Source: Saprospiraceae bacterium
GTDB lineage: Bacteria; Bacteroidota; Bacteroidia; Chitinophagales; Saprospiraceae
DNA: 10,409 nt
NCBI GenBank assembly: GCA_947441325.1
Contig: CANETR010000030.1
Span: 1 to 10,409 of the forward strand
Reading direction: 5' to 3'
Positions within the stretch are counted from its first letter, which is position 1, and each line of letters starts with the position of its first letter. Positions 1 through 6,677 of the stretch are shown here, piece after piece. The notes beneath the pieces were generated by a model. That model was not told the origin of the DNA. It made no database searches and was given only the letters and a program-made list of their open reading frames with translations. A program made the position numbers and the translations under genes.

Positions 1-945
1 ATCGACTAACACTCGGCGTCCCTCACTTTTGTCCAGCAAACGTGCTACTGCTTTTTCACCAAGCGGGCTCATCCCTTCGTCAACTCCCTTACCTGCACCA
101 AAAATAAAGGACTGCAATCCGCTGAATGTTCGGGCCTGACCACATAGACCATTCCAGAAAAAATGATTGAGATTGATAGCAAGCACGGGATATTCTAAAT
201 ATTCGCTACTCCCCTCTTTTATTGGTAAAATCCCTTTTAGCCGATCAACATTACTGAGATAGAATTTATGATATGCTTCTGTATTTGAAACATCAACCGG
301 ATCGAGTGAATGGCCCAAGGTATGGCCCCCTTCAATGTTGAGCACCAAAGCAATTTTTAAAGGATCCTTCATGAGCTCGCGCAAATGATTGCCATTTCTG
401 GCAACTTCGTAGGTATAAGATTTTCCGGCAAGGTAGTATGGCAGATTTTCCCCATCCTGCACGTATTTGATGTTCTGAACAAAATCATCGTAATAATTTA
501 TCAGTTCATCTTTGCCAACAACCCTGCAATTTTCTACCCCACTCACACAGGCCATTGTCGATAAGCCTTTTCTCTGTTCATTCAGGAGTTTAGCATCCAT
601 CATCTCTTTTTCAAGAGGAGTCAAAGAGAGATAAGCGAGTTTGACATTACCTTTTATTAGACCTTCGAGATGTGCCTGCGATGTCTTTGGTACTTCTTTC
701 GACCCATTAAGAAAAAGGTTAGATATTCTGCCATCGCAGTTATGGTCAATCTGCTCCCACATGTTGTATTTTGCTACATTTCTCGAATTGAAAGGCTTGA
801 GTGAGGCATGCATGTGCACATCTGTAAAGGGAAAAAGTTGCACATGAAAGGGAAGCGCCTGCTCTTGAGCATTGGAATTGAAAGCCGTCAGAATTAATGC
901 AAAAAAGGGAAATTTGGCCAGTGCTTTTTTGGCTTGAACTAACAT
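1..945 (-). CDS. Secreted peptidase M19-like (membrane dipeptidase-like) protein, C-terminus cut off by window edge
   Basis: This open frame covers 315 codons from an ATG at 945 down to base 1 and has no stop in the window, so the C-terminal part is missing. The start is supported by a signal peptide at residues 1-26 (basic start, hydrophobic core, NSNA then Q), and an in-frame TGA lies about 30 bases upstream. Family features seen in order are DVHMH at 42-46 near the mature N-terminus, IEGGH with E205, and a later stretch reading LNHFFWNGL, a Gly-rich insert, then GMSPLGEKAVARLL. This order matches renal/membrane dipeptidases (M19: HxD, the EGGH glutamate, the LTH...N segment, then G(L/M)(S/T)PFG). 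M19 enzymes are zinc hydrolases of the amidohydrolase superfamily that cleave dipeptides. The first metal motif here is HxH rather than HxD, so the exact substrate is uncertain. The signal peptide implies action in the periplasm or outside the cell. It is transcribed divergently from the toxin-antitoxin-like pair. Confidence 0.7.
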   Translation of the reverse strand, partial: MLVQAKKALAKFPFFALILTAFNSNAQEQALPFHVQLFPFTDVHMHASLKPFNSRNVAKYNMWEQIDHNCDGRISNLFLNGSKEVPKTSQAHLEGLIKGNVKLAYLSLTPLEKEMMDAKLLNEQRKGLSTMACVSGVENCRVVGKDELINYYDDFVQNIKYVQDGENLPYYLAGKSYTYEVARNGNHLRELMKDPLKIALVLNIEGGHTLGHSLDPVDVSNTEAYHKFYLSNVDRLKGILPIKEGSSEYLEYPVLAINLNHFFWNGLCGQARTFSGLQSFIFGAGKGVDEGMSPLGEKAVARLLDKSEGRRVLVD

Positions 946-1125
946 AGGTAAAAATATATAATTTTTGGAAAGCAATCAGAAGTGAAAGCTATGACATTAC
1001 AACAAAAGTGCCAATACACCTATGATAATCAAATATTATTGAAAAGAACTAAAATAATTTAAGGAAAAAGAAACTAAATTAGAGATATATAGGTTTTGGA
1101 TAATTGATTGAAAAAAATAGAAATT
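946..1125. other. Divergent AT-rich intergenic region
   Basis: This gap of about 180 bases separates the minus-strand M19-like gene from the plus-strand antitoxin-like gene and must hold promoters for both. I found no exact match to the Bacteroidota -7 element TAnnTTTG on either strand. The nearest is TAGGTTTTG at 1090-1098 on the plus strand, which has one extra spacer base. No hairpin or repeat was seen. Confidence 0.4.
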
Positions 1126-1353
1126 ATGAGAATCAACAAAAAACAACTCATCGAGCAGCTGCGCTATCTGGCAGAGCATGATCCAGGTCAATTGAAAGAA
1201 ATAATTAAGGAATCATTACATGAGGCTAGCAACAATATTTTAGATGCCGAAGTAGCATACCTGAGCTCATTAGAAATTAAAAAACAACAGATCCAAATAA
1301 TCAGAGCGGAAAACTTTAAACGATTTGGAGAAGTGTATAAAGCCTTGTCTTAG
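1126..1353 (+). CDS. Small charged protein of unknown family, candidate antitoxin for the adjacent Doc-like toxin
   Basis: I do not recognise this 75-residue protein. It is rich in Lys, Glu, Gln and Ile, has no Cys or Trp, no signal peptide and no membrane segment, and reads as mainly alpha-helical. I chose ATG 1126 (MRINKKQLIEQL...). A TTG at 1108 would add six residues (MKKIEI) and cannot be excluded; neither start has a clear Shine-Dalgarno sequence. The gene ends five bases before the start of the Doc/Fic-type toxin gene. Such a small gene directly upstream and co-directional is the standard antitoxin position in type II modules, including phd-doc. I see no clear Phd/YefM or AbrB signature, so the antitoxin role rests on position, size and charge only. 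Confidence 0.6.
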   Translation: MRINKKQLIEQLRYLAEHDPGQLKEIIKESLHEASNNILDAEVAYLSSLEIKKQQIQIIRAENFKRFGEVYKALS

Positions 1354-1358
1354 TTTTC

Positions 1359-1806
1359 ATGAATTACCTTGACAAAAAAGATATTATTTATCTTAACAAA
1401 CTGGTTATTGAAAGATATGGTGGCAATTACTTAGTTCCTTTCAACCTTTTTAAATGAACCTGCTCTAGTTTATTTAGTTGAAATCGTGGGACAGGGTGTT
1501 CTCTTTGAAGAAGTAATGTATCCAACTATCGAATCAAAGGCTGCTATATATCTTTTTAACATTACTGAAAATCACATATTCAGCGATGGAAACAAGAGAA
1601 CAGGATTACTTTACTTACATATCTTTATAAACAAAAACGGGTTTCAGTTGAAGGACCCATTAGAGATTGTGCTAAACACACCCGAGGTTTCAAAAGTATC
1701 AGACACAAATACCATCCTCGAAAAACTCGTCTTTGAAGTTGCCGAAAGCAAAAGAACTTTAGAAGAGCTGAGCGTATGGATAAAACAGAATATTACAGAA
1801 ATATAA
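1359..1806 (+). pseudogene. Doc/Fic family toxin (death-on-curing type), interrupted by a +1 frameshift
   Basis: Frame one starts at ATG 1359 (MNYLDKKDIIYLNK...RYGG) and stops at TGA 1455-1457 after 32 codons. Frame two continues from about 1453 (NEPALVYLVEIV...) to TAA 1804-1806. Dropping one A from the AAA at 1452-1454 joins them into a 148-residue protein. The N-terminal half has the usual Doc opening, a helix followed by a RYGG segment. The C-terminal half holds the catalytic motif HIFSDGNKRTG (consensus HxFx[D/N][A/G]NKR), encoded at about 1573-1605. Known Doc phosphorylates elongation factor EF-Tu, while Fic relatives AMPylate targets; which applies here is unknown. A GTG at 1486 could start a 106-residue fragment that keeps the motif. 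The lesion may be an inactivating mutation, a sequencing slip in the T5A3 run, or recoding. It follows the candidate antitoxin by five bases. Confidence 0.8.
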
Positions 1807-1838
1807 AAGTGCGGAAGATAATATCGACCGCACTTTTT
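1805..1838. terminator. Bidirectional intrinsic terminator
   Basis: A perfect 10-bp inverted repeat, AAAAGTGCGG at 1805-1814 and CCGCACTTTT at 1828-1837, flanks a 13-base loop. On the plus strand the stem ends in five Ts; on the minus strand it also ends in TTTT. It overlaps the last bases of the toxin stop codon and lies downstream of the convergent exonuclease gene, so it can end both transcripts. Confidence 0.8.
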
Positions 1839-1850
1839 ATTCTAATTTCT

Positions 1851-1869
1851 TCTCGTCCTAAAGACGAGA
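1851..1869. terminator. Second short hairpin between the convergent genes, possible auxiliary terminator
   Basis: Inverted repeat TCTCGTC (1851-1857) and GACGAGA (1863-1869) with a 5-base loop CTAAA. It lacks a good T-tract on either side. It lies 17 bases past the stop codon of the minus-strand exonuclease gene, so it may slow the polymerase before the stronger stem at 1805-1838, or stabilise the mRNA 3' end. Confidence 0.4.
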
Positions 1870-1886
1870 CTGATTTCTGATTTTTA

Positions 1887-2669
1887 TTAAATTTTCCACT
1901 CCAACATGCAGGGACAATGATCGGAATGCACTGCATCGTTCAATAGATTAGCAGCCAAAACTCTGTCTTTGACAGGATTTGAGACAGCCTGATAGTCGAT
2001 TCTCCAACCCTTATTTTCCTTTCTTGCCGTAGCTGAACGCATACTCCACCAGCTGTATTTTTGCAAATCGGGATTTATCATTCTGAAACTATCGACAAAG
2101 CCGGCATTATCGAAAAATTTACTCATCCAGGCACGCTCTTCGGGAAGGAAGCCGGAGCTTTTTTTGTTTCCTTTTGGGTCGTGAATGTCTATATCTTCGT
2201 GCGCAATGTTGAGGTCACCCTGAATAATAAGGTTAGGACGCACTTTTTTTAGTTCAAAAAGCCAGTCATAAAAGGCATCGAGAAATTCATATTTTACATT
2301 CTGGCGTTCATCGCCGGAGGTTCCTGAAGGGAAGTAACAGTTGAGGAGGGTCCAGTCGCCAAAATCGAGGCGCAGCACACGACCTTCGTAGTCAAATTTT
2401 GGATTGCCCATGCCTTCCACTACATTATCGGCTTTCAGTTTTGAAAAAACTGCTACTCCGCTATAGCCTGCTTTTTGAGCCGGATGCCAGTAAATATGGT
2501 AACCTGCATCGCTCAGCAGTTGAAAATCTACTTGCTCCTGATAAGCCTTAGCTTCCTGTATGCCCACTATATCAAACTTATTAGTCAAGACCCATTCGGC
2601 CCATCCTTTTTTCATGGCAGCTCTAATACCATTTACATTGTACGAAACAATAGTTACTGATTTGTTCAT
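1887..2669 (-). CDS. xth: Exodeoxyribonuclease III family AP endonuclease
   Basis: This 260-residue cytoplasmic protein is a member of the exonuclease III (xth/ExoA) branch of the endonuclease/exonuclease/phosphatase fold. It should cut DNA 5' of abasic sites and remove 3' blocking groups in base excision repair. All expected motifs are visible: SYNVNGIRA with N11, QEAK with metal-ligand E39, GYSGVAVFSK (68-77), NCYFP with Y112, QGDLN with D152 and N154, SGFLPEER, a YSWW aromatic segment, GWRIDY (221-226), and SDHCP with D250 and H251. Length is normal for the family (about 250-270). It opens with MNKSVTIVSYN, and no upstream extension is needed. It converges with the toxin gene and diverges from the alpha/beta-hydrolase gene. 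Nothing appears broken. Confidence 0.95.
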   Translation of the reverse strand: MNKSVTIVSYNVNGIRAAMKKGWAEWVLTNKFDIVGIQEAKAYQEQVDFQLLSDAGYHIYWHPAQKAGYSGVAVFSKLKADNVVEGMGNPKFDYEGRVLRLDFGDWTLLNCYFPSGTSGDERQNVKYEFLDAFYDWLFELKKVRPNLIIQGDLNIAHEDIDIHDPKGNKKSSGFLPEERAWMSKFFDNAGFVDSFRMINPDLQKYSWWSMRSATARKENKGWRIDYQAVSNPVKDRVLAANLLNDAVHSDHCPCMLEWKI

Positions 2670-2900
2670 AAAGGCTCAGTTTTTTGATGAGGAACTGTTC
2701 ATGTTCCAAAAGTTTTTTGTAATATCGCAATTCAAAATTGGCAAATTTGCTTTTTCGACCACTGTTGCACTGAAAATCAGTATTCTCAAACAGTTTTCGG
2801 TTGCTGTCAGCTTAATTTTGAATGTAAAATAAGGACTTTTTTGATGAGAAATAAAATCTTCAAAGAAATTTGCTTAGAGTTTAGTTATTCATGATGAAGT
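2670..2900. other. Divergent intergenic region between the exonuclease and hydrolase genes
   Basis: About 230 bases without a credible gene. It carries one exact TAnnTTTG match on the plus strand (2813-2820, listed separately) and none on the minus strand. A 12-base direct repeat, TTTTTTGATGAG, occurs at 2680-2691 and 2837-2848. Short open frames here have no recognisable features. Confidence 0.4.
2813..2820 (+). promoter_or_regulatory. Candidate Bacteroidota -7 promoter element (TAATTTTG)
   Basis: TAATTTTG fits the TAnnTTTG consensus of the Bacteroidota housekeeping sigma factor and lies about 80 bases before the alpha/beta-hydrolase start. No convincing -33 TTG-type box was seen at the right distance, and short AT-rich matches arise by chance, so this is only a candidate. 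Confidence 0.3.
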
Positions 2901-3746
2901 ATGCTGCTTAAGGATCTTTTGTTTAAATATACTACCGACGCATCGCGTTTTTTGGTAATTGACAATATGATGATTCATTATCGTGATGAGGGCGAAGGCG
3001 AGGTTCTGCTTCTGCTTCACGGTGCATTTTCTTCGTTGCATACTTTTAACGATTGGAATAAACAATTAAAGAAACACTATCGTGTAATAAGGCTCGATTT
3101 GATGGGTTTTGGTCTTACTGGTCCTAATGATGCCAATGACTATTCAATGGAAAACCACATCAGGGTACTAAAAACTTTTTTGAATATTCTGAAAATAGAA
3201 AAGTGCCATATTGTGGGCAACTCTCTGGGTGGCTGGCTGGCTTGGGAATTTACTTACCGTTATCCTCAAAAAGTAGATAGACTTGTGCTGAGAGACTCTG
3301 CAGGGTTTTTGGAAGAAGAGAATGTTCCGCTACCATTTAAATTGGCTATGACTCCTGTTTTTGGTAGAATTATTAAGTATGTGGTTCGTCCACAAATTAT
3401 GGAACAATTTATCCGACAGGTTTATTTCGACCAAAGCAAGGTAACAGAACAGCTTATTACAAGATACTATGAACTTTTTACCCGAGAAGGCAACCCAGAT
3501 GCTTTTTTGAAATTAGTCAACCAACCCGTTTCCGATAATACAGCTGCACTAAACCACATTACAAACAAAACACTTATTCTCTGGGGACGTGAAGATATGT
3601 GGATTCCGGTGCACAATGCCTACAGGTTTCACTCTATGCTCATTAATTCAACATTAAAAATTTATCCTCAGGTTGGGCATATTCCTATGGAGGAAATTCC
3701 GGAGGAATCATTGCTCGATGTTATGAATTTTCTGGAAAACGTTTAA
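2901..3746 (+). CDS. Alpha/beta-hydrolase
   Basis: This 281-residue single-domain hydrolase of the alpha/beta fold has the family landmarks in order: an oxyanion-loop HGAF (40-43), the DLMGFGLT strand-turn (66-73), the nucleophile elbow GNSLGG with S108, the acid in WGREDMWIP (D232), and the catalytic His in VGHIPMEE (H260). Ser108-Asp232-His260 is the expected triad. A cap region lies between about 135 and 215. There is no signal peptide or membrane helix, so it is probably cytoplasmic. The start is fixed: an in-frame TGA sits at 2895-2897, and ATG 2901 is the first start after it. The substrate (ester, lactone, haloalkane or C-C bond) cannot be read from sequence. It is likely its own transcript, since a 127-base repeat-rich gap follows. 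Confidence 0.9.
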   Translation: MLLKDLLFKYTTDASRFLVIDNMMIHYRDEGEGEVLLLLHGAFSSLHTFNDWNKQLKKHYRVIRLDLMGFGLTGPNDANDYSMENHIRVLKTFLNILKIEKCHIVGNSLGGWLAWEFTYRYPQKVDRLVLRDSAGFLEEENVPLPFKLAMTPVFGRIIKYVVRPQIMEQFIRQVYFDQSKVTEQLITRYYELFTREGNPDAFLKLVNQPVSDNTAALNHITNKTLILWGREDMWIPVHNAYRFHSMLINSTLKIYPQVGHIPMEEIPEESLLDVMNFLENV

Positions 3747-3751
3747 TGTTT

Positions 3752-3797
3752 TAGACATAAAACTTCAGACTATTAGACGCTAGACCTTTACATTAAC
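3752..3797. repeat. Degenerate AGAC-word low-complexity stretch
   Basis: Four AGAC words occur within about 35 bases after the hydrolase gene, the last three spaced 8 and 7 bases apart (CAGAC, TTAGAC, CTAGAC), running into the 8-bp repeat block. It includes the right half of a weak AT-only hairpin, GTTTTA-GACA-TAAAAC (3748-3763), which has no T-tract and is not a good terminator. Function unknown. Confidence 0.4.
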
Positions 3798-3861
3798 ATT
3801 ATCAAATTTTCAAATTATCAAATTTTCAAATTATCAAATTTTCAAATTAGCACATTTTCAA
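3798..3861. repeat. Tandem 8-bp repeat array (alternating ATTATCAA / ATTTTCAA)
   Basis: Eight consecutive 8-base units fill this block. The first six alternate perfectly between ATTATCAA and ATTTTCAA, giving three exact copies of a 16-base unit (3798-3813, 3814-3829, 3830-3845). The seventh is a variant, ATTAGCAC, and the eighth is ATTTTCAA. A ninth partial unit, ATTCAAAA, follows. The array stops 12 bases before the glnS start codon, so it forms most of the leader of that gene. It contains almost no G. It may be a slippage-prone microsatellite, a promoter-spacing element or an unstructured translation leader; sequence alone does not decide. Confidence 0.85.
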
Positions 3862-3873
3862 ATTCAAAATATT

Positions 3874-5529
3874 ATGTCCGAAAATACATCAAACGAAGAG
3901 AAAAAAGAAAAACTCAATTTTATTGAGGAAATGATTGTAGAGCATAACAATAATGGCCGTTTCGGTGCAAAAGTGCATACCCGATTTCCGCCCGAGCCAA
4001 ATGGCTATCTGCACATAGGTCATGCCAAAGCAATTTGTGTAAATTTCGGCATTGCCCAAAAATTTGGTGGCAAAACAAATCTGCGTTTCGATGACACCAA
4101 TCCAGATACTGAAGAGACAGAATTTGTGGACGGCATCAAACGCGATGTTCAGTGGTTGGGATTTCAGTGGGATTCAGAACCATATTATGCTTCCGATTAC
4201 TTTCAGCAGCTCTATGACTATGCCGTTCAGCTCATCAATCAGGGCGATGCCTATGTCGATTTTTCCAGTGCCGAGGAAATGGATATGGAGAAAAGGGCAG
4301 CAAAAGCGAGCAAATATCGTGGAAGAAGTGTGGAAGACAACCTTTCGGATTTTGAAAAAATGCGTACCGGCGCCTATGAGGAAGGAACCTGCGTGCTTAG
4401 AGCAAAAATAGACATGAACGCCGACAACTGGTTACTTCGTGACCCTATTCTTTATCGAATCAAAAAAATGGCGCATCATCGCACAGGCGACAAATGGAAC
4501 ATCTATCCGATGTATGATTGGGCACATGGCCAATCCGACTCCATCGAAGGTATTACCCATTCGCTTTGTACCCTCGAGTTTGAACCACATCGCGCTTTGT
4601 ACGATTGGTGTATCGAAAAATTGGGCATATATGCGCCTCAACAGATTGAATTTTCAAGGTTGAACCTTAATTACACCATCACCTCAAAACGCAAACTGAA
4701 AGAACTGGTTGAAAAGGGCTTTGTGACAGGCTGGGACGATCCCCGTATGCCAACCATTACAGCTATGCGCCGAAGAGGTTATACGCCGGCTTCCATTAGA
4801 AACTTCATAGAAAAAGCAGGTGTATCAAAACGTGAGCAACAGATTGAAATCAATTTGCTGGAATTCTGTCTGCGCGAAGATTTGAACAAGGTAGCCACAA
4901 GAGCCATGTGTGTTTTACAGCCACTCAAAGTCATTATTACCAATATTCCTGAGGGTAAAACAGAAGAGATGCAGGTTGAAAATAACCCTGAGATGGAGGG
5001 CAGTGGCAGTCATATTATGCCTTTTGGCCGCGAAATTTACATAGAGCAGGATGACTTTATGATCGATCCACCTAAGAAATATTTCCGCCTCGCTCCCGGT
5101 CAAATGGTAAGATTAAAAGGTGCCTACATCATACAATGCGACAATTATCTGACTGACGCTGAAGGCAATGTCACAGAAGTGCATTGCAGCTATATAGAAA
5201 ACAGCCGAAGTGGCTCAGATACAAGTGGACTAAAAGTAAAAGGTACCCTGCATTGGGTTTCTGCAACTGAGGCCCTTCCTGTTGAAGTGAGACTATACGA
5301 CCGTCTTTTTTCTAAGGCAGAACCAGGTGCAGATTGCAACTACCTCGATGATTTGAATCCAACATCTTTAGAAGTTGTTTCAACGGCTTATACGGAACCA
5401 TTTCTTAAAAATGCATCTGCAGACGACCGTTTCCAATTTATGCGCATTGGTTATTTTTGTCTCGACAAAGACAGTAGCTCAGAAAAATTGGTTTTCAACA
5501 GAACCGTAAGTCTTAAAGAGGGTTTCTAA
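3874..5529 (+). CDS. glnS: Glutaminyl-tRNA synthetase
   Basis: This 551-residue class I aminoacyl-tRNA synthetase joins glutamine to tRNA(Gln) in the cytoplasm. Length is close to the E. coli enzyme (about 554). The signature RFPPEPNGYLHIGHAKA carries the HIGH motif at residues 47-50. The KMSKS-equivalent loop is TSKRK at 270-274, followed by the GlnRS-typical GWDDPRMPTI and RRRGYTPASIRNF. The distal half is the two beta-barrel anticodon-binding region (PLKVIITN, then FGREIYIEQDDF, and VRLYDRLFS). No extra C-terminal YqeY-like domain is present. An intact GlnRS suggests direct charging of tRNA(Gln) instead of sole reliance on the GatCAB amidotransferase route, though that pathway could lie elsewhere. 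ATG 3874 follows the 8-bp repeat array with no Shine-Dalgarno sequence. The aminopeptidase gene starts 21 bases after its stop. Confidence 0.96.
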   Translation: MSENTSNEEKKEKLNFIEEMIVEHNNNGRFGAKVHTRFPPEPNGYLHIGHAKAICVNFGIAQKFGGKTNLRFDDTNPDTEETEFVDGIKRDVQWLGFQWDSEPYYASDYFQQLYDYAVQLINQGDAYVDFSSAEEMDMEKRAAKASKYRGRSVEDNLSDFEKMRTGAYEEGTCVLRAKIDMNADNWLLRDPILYRIKKMAHHRTGDKWNIYPMYDWAHGQSDSIEGITHSLCTLEFEPHRALYDWCIEKLGIYAPQQIEFSRLNLNYTITSKRKLKELVEKGFVTGWDDPRMPTITAMRRRGYTPASIRNFIEKAGVSKREQQIEINLLEFCLREDLNKVATRAMCVLQPLKVIITNIPEGKTEEMQVENNPEMEGSGSHIMPFGREIYIEQDDFMIDPPKKYFRLAPGQMVRLKGAYIIQCDNYLTDAEGNVTEVHCSYIENSRSGSDTSGLKVKGTLHWVSATEALPVEVRLYDRLFSKAEPGADCNYLDDLNPTSLEVVSTAYTEPFLKNASADDRFQFMRIGYFCLDKDSSSEKLVFNRTVSLKEGF

Positions 5530-5550
5530 ATTATTGGGATTAAATTATCA

Positions 5551-6651
5551 ATGATGAATATTCTTGAAAAATATGCCGACCTCTTGGTCAACTACTGTGT
5601 AAGCCTAGAGCCGGGTCAAAAGCTTTATATCAATTCCAGTACCTTGGCAGAGCCCTTAGTAAGAGAAGTTTATAGGGCAGCGCTCAAGGCAGGAGGCATC
5701 GCATTGGTTTCGCTCGATTTCAGAGATCAGGGATTGATAACTTTGGAAGAAGGCAGCGATGCGCATCTGCAATTTGTAGACCCCTACTATGCCATGGCTA
5801 TGCAGGATTTCGATGCCTATATTCATATTCGAGCGCCATTTTACAGCATTAGTCCCAAAAGCGCTTCAGGTGACAGACAACAGCTTTACACAAAGGCGAG
5901 AGCTCCATACAGTAAATTGTATTCAGAACGGACCGGCAAATTTGAATTAAAACGAAATCTTTGCGAGTATCCTACCATAGCACATGCGCAGAATGCCGGC
6001 ATGACGCTCGAAGAATTTTCAGATTTTATTTTCAATGCCTGCTGCCTTTATGAGGAAAATCCAGCTGAAGAATGGCGCAAAGTAAGCCGTTCTCAGCAGA
6101 AGATTGTAGATGTATTAAATACCAAAGACAAAATTAGATACAAAGGCGAAAACATCGATATCAGCTTCAGGGTGAAGGACCGCATCTGGATCAACTCCGA
6201 CGGTAAAACCAATATGCCTTCGGGAGAGGTTTACACCGCACCTATCGAAGATACAGTAAACGGTACCATACATTTTGCCTATCCATCCATGTATCAGGGG
6301 CAGGAAGTTGAGGGTATAACGCTTTGGGTGAAAGATGGTCAGGTTGAAAAATGGGAGGCCAAAAAAGGTAAAACCTTATTAGATAAAATTTTTGCCATCG
6401 AAGGTGCCCGTTATTTTGGAGAAGTAGCTATAGGGACTAATACCAGAATTCAACGTCCGGTAAAAAATATCCTCTATGATGAAAAAATAGGCGGCACCGT
6501 TCATATGGCAGTTGGACAGACCTATTATCAATGCGGGGGCAAAAATCAGTCTTCTATTCATTGGGACATGATTGCCGATATGAAAAAAGGCGGAGAGATC
6601 TGGGCAGATGATGATAAAATTTATGATAGCGGAAAGTTTTTATTTTTGTAA
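5551..6651 (+). CDS. M29 family (thermophilic-type) aminopeptidase
   Basis: This 366-residue protein resembles AmpS/AmpT/PepS metallo-aminopeptidases, which remove N-terminal residues from peptides in the cytoplasm using a two-metal centre. The N-terminal domain opens with LEKYADLLVNYCVSLEPGQKL, the usual M29 start. Expected metal ligands are visible in order: E226 in PSGEVYTAP, E291 in GEVAIGTN, H318 in GTVHMAVG, and H337 and D339 in SSIHWDM, with Y325 as the likely catalytic tyrosine. Length is normal or slightly short for M29 (about 365-410). Two adjacent ATG codons (5551, 5554) can serve as start. It begins 21 bases after glnS, so the two are probably co-transcribed, and the lipocalin gene follows after 26 bases. 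Joint peptide recycling and tRNA charging is a loose idea only. Confidence 0.92.
   Translation: MMNILEKYADLLVNYCVSLEPGQKLYINSSTLAEPLVREVYRAALKAGGIALVSLDFRDQGLITLEEGSDAHLQFVDPYYAMAMQDFDAYIHIRAPFYSISPKSASGDRQQLYTKARAPYSKLYSERTGKFELKRNLCEYPTIAHAQNAGMTLEEFSDFIFNACCLYEENPAEEWRKVSRSQQKIVDVLNTKDKIRYKGENIDISFRVKDRIWINSDGKTNMPSGEVYTAPIEDTVNGTIHFAYPSMYQGQEVEGITLWVKDGQVEKWEAKKGKTLLDKIFAIEGARYFGEVAIGTNTRIQRPVKNILYDEKIGGTVHMAVGQTYYQCGGKNQSSIHWDMIADMKKGGEIWADDDKIYDSGKFLFL
6641..6648 (+). promoter_or_regulatory. Weak candidate -7 element (TATTTTTG) before the lipocalin gene
   Basis: TATTTTTG fits TAnnTTTG and lies 29 bases before the lipocalin ATG, inside the last codons of the aminopeptidase gene. It could give the lipocalin its own short-leader transcript. 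The bases also encode the C-terminal FLFL, no clear -33 box was found, and chance matches are common in this AT-rich DNA. Confidence 0.22.
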
Positions 6652-6677
6652 CTTTAGGGCATAATATTCAGCATGTC

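Noticed and set aside
641..847. Plus-strand 68-codon open frame opposite the M19-like gene
   Set aside because: It lies fully inside the minus-strand gene, which has a signal peptide and family motifs; the plus-strand translation has no recognisable features.
2560..2832. Plus-strand open frame across the exonuclease start and the divergent gap
   Set aside because: More than a third of it is antisense to the exonuclease coding sequence, and the rest covers the promoter region. The protein looks like translated AT-rich noise.
2680..2848. 12-base direct repeat TTTTTTGATGAG at 2680-2691 and 2837-2848, as an operator pair or attachment sites
   Set aside because: Low-complexity T-run plus a short word in AT-rich DNA. 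There is no mobile gene or palindrome nearby, so chance is a sufficient explanation.
3748..3763. Hairpin GTTTTA-GACA-TAAAAC just after the hydrolase stop, as a terminator
   Set aside because: The stem is only 6 bp with one G-C pair, and no T-tract follows, so it is unlikely to end transcription.
3798..3861. The tandem repeats as a CRISPR array
   Set aside because: The units are 8 bases with no unique spacers and no cas genes; this is a microsatellite-like array.
4052..4411. 119-codon frame inside glnS
   Set aside because: Out-of-frame shadow of conserved GlnRS sequence, with Met/Ser-rich random composition and no motifs.
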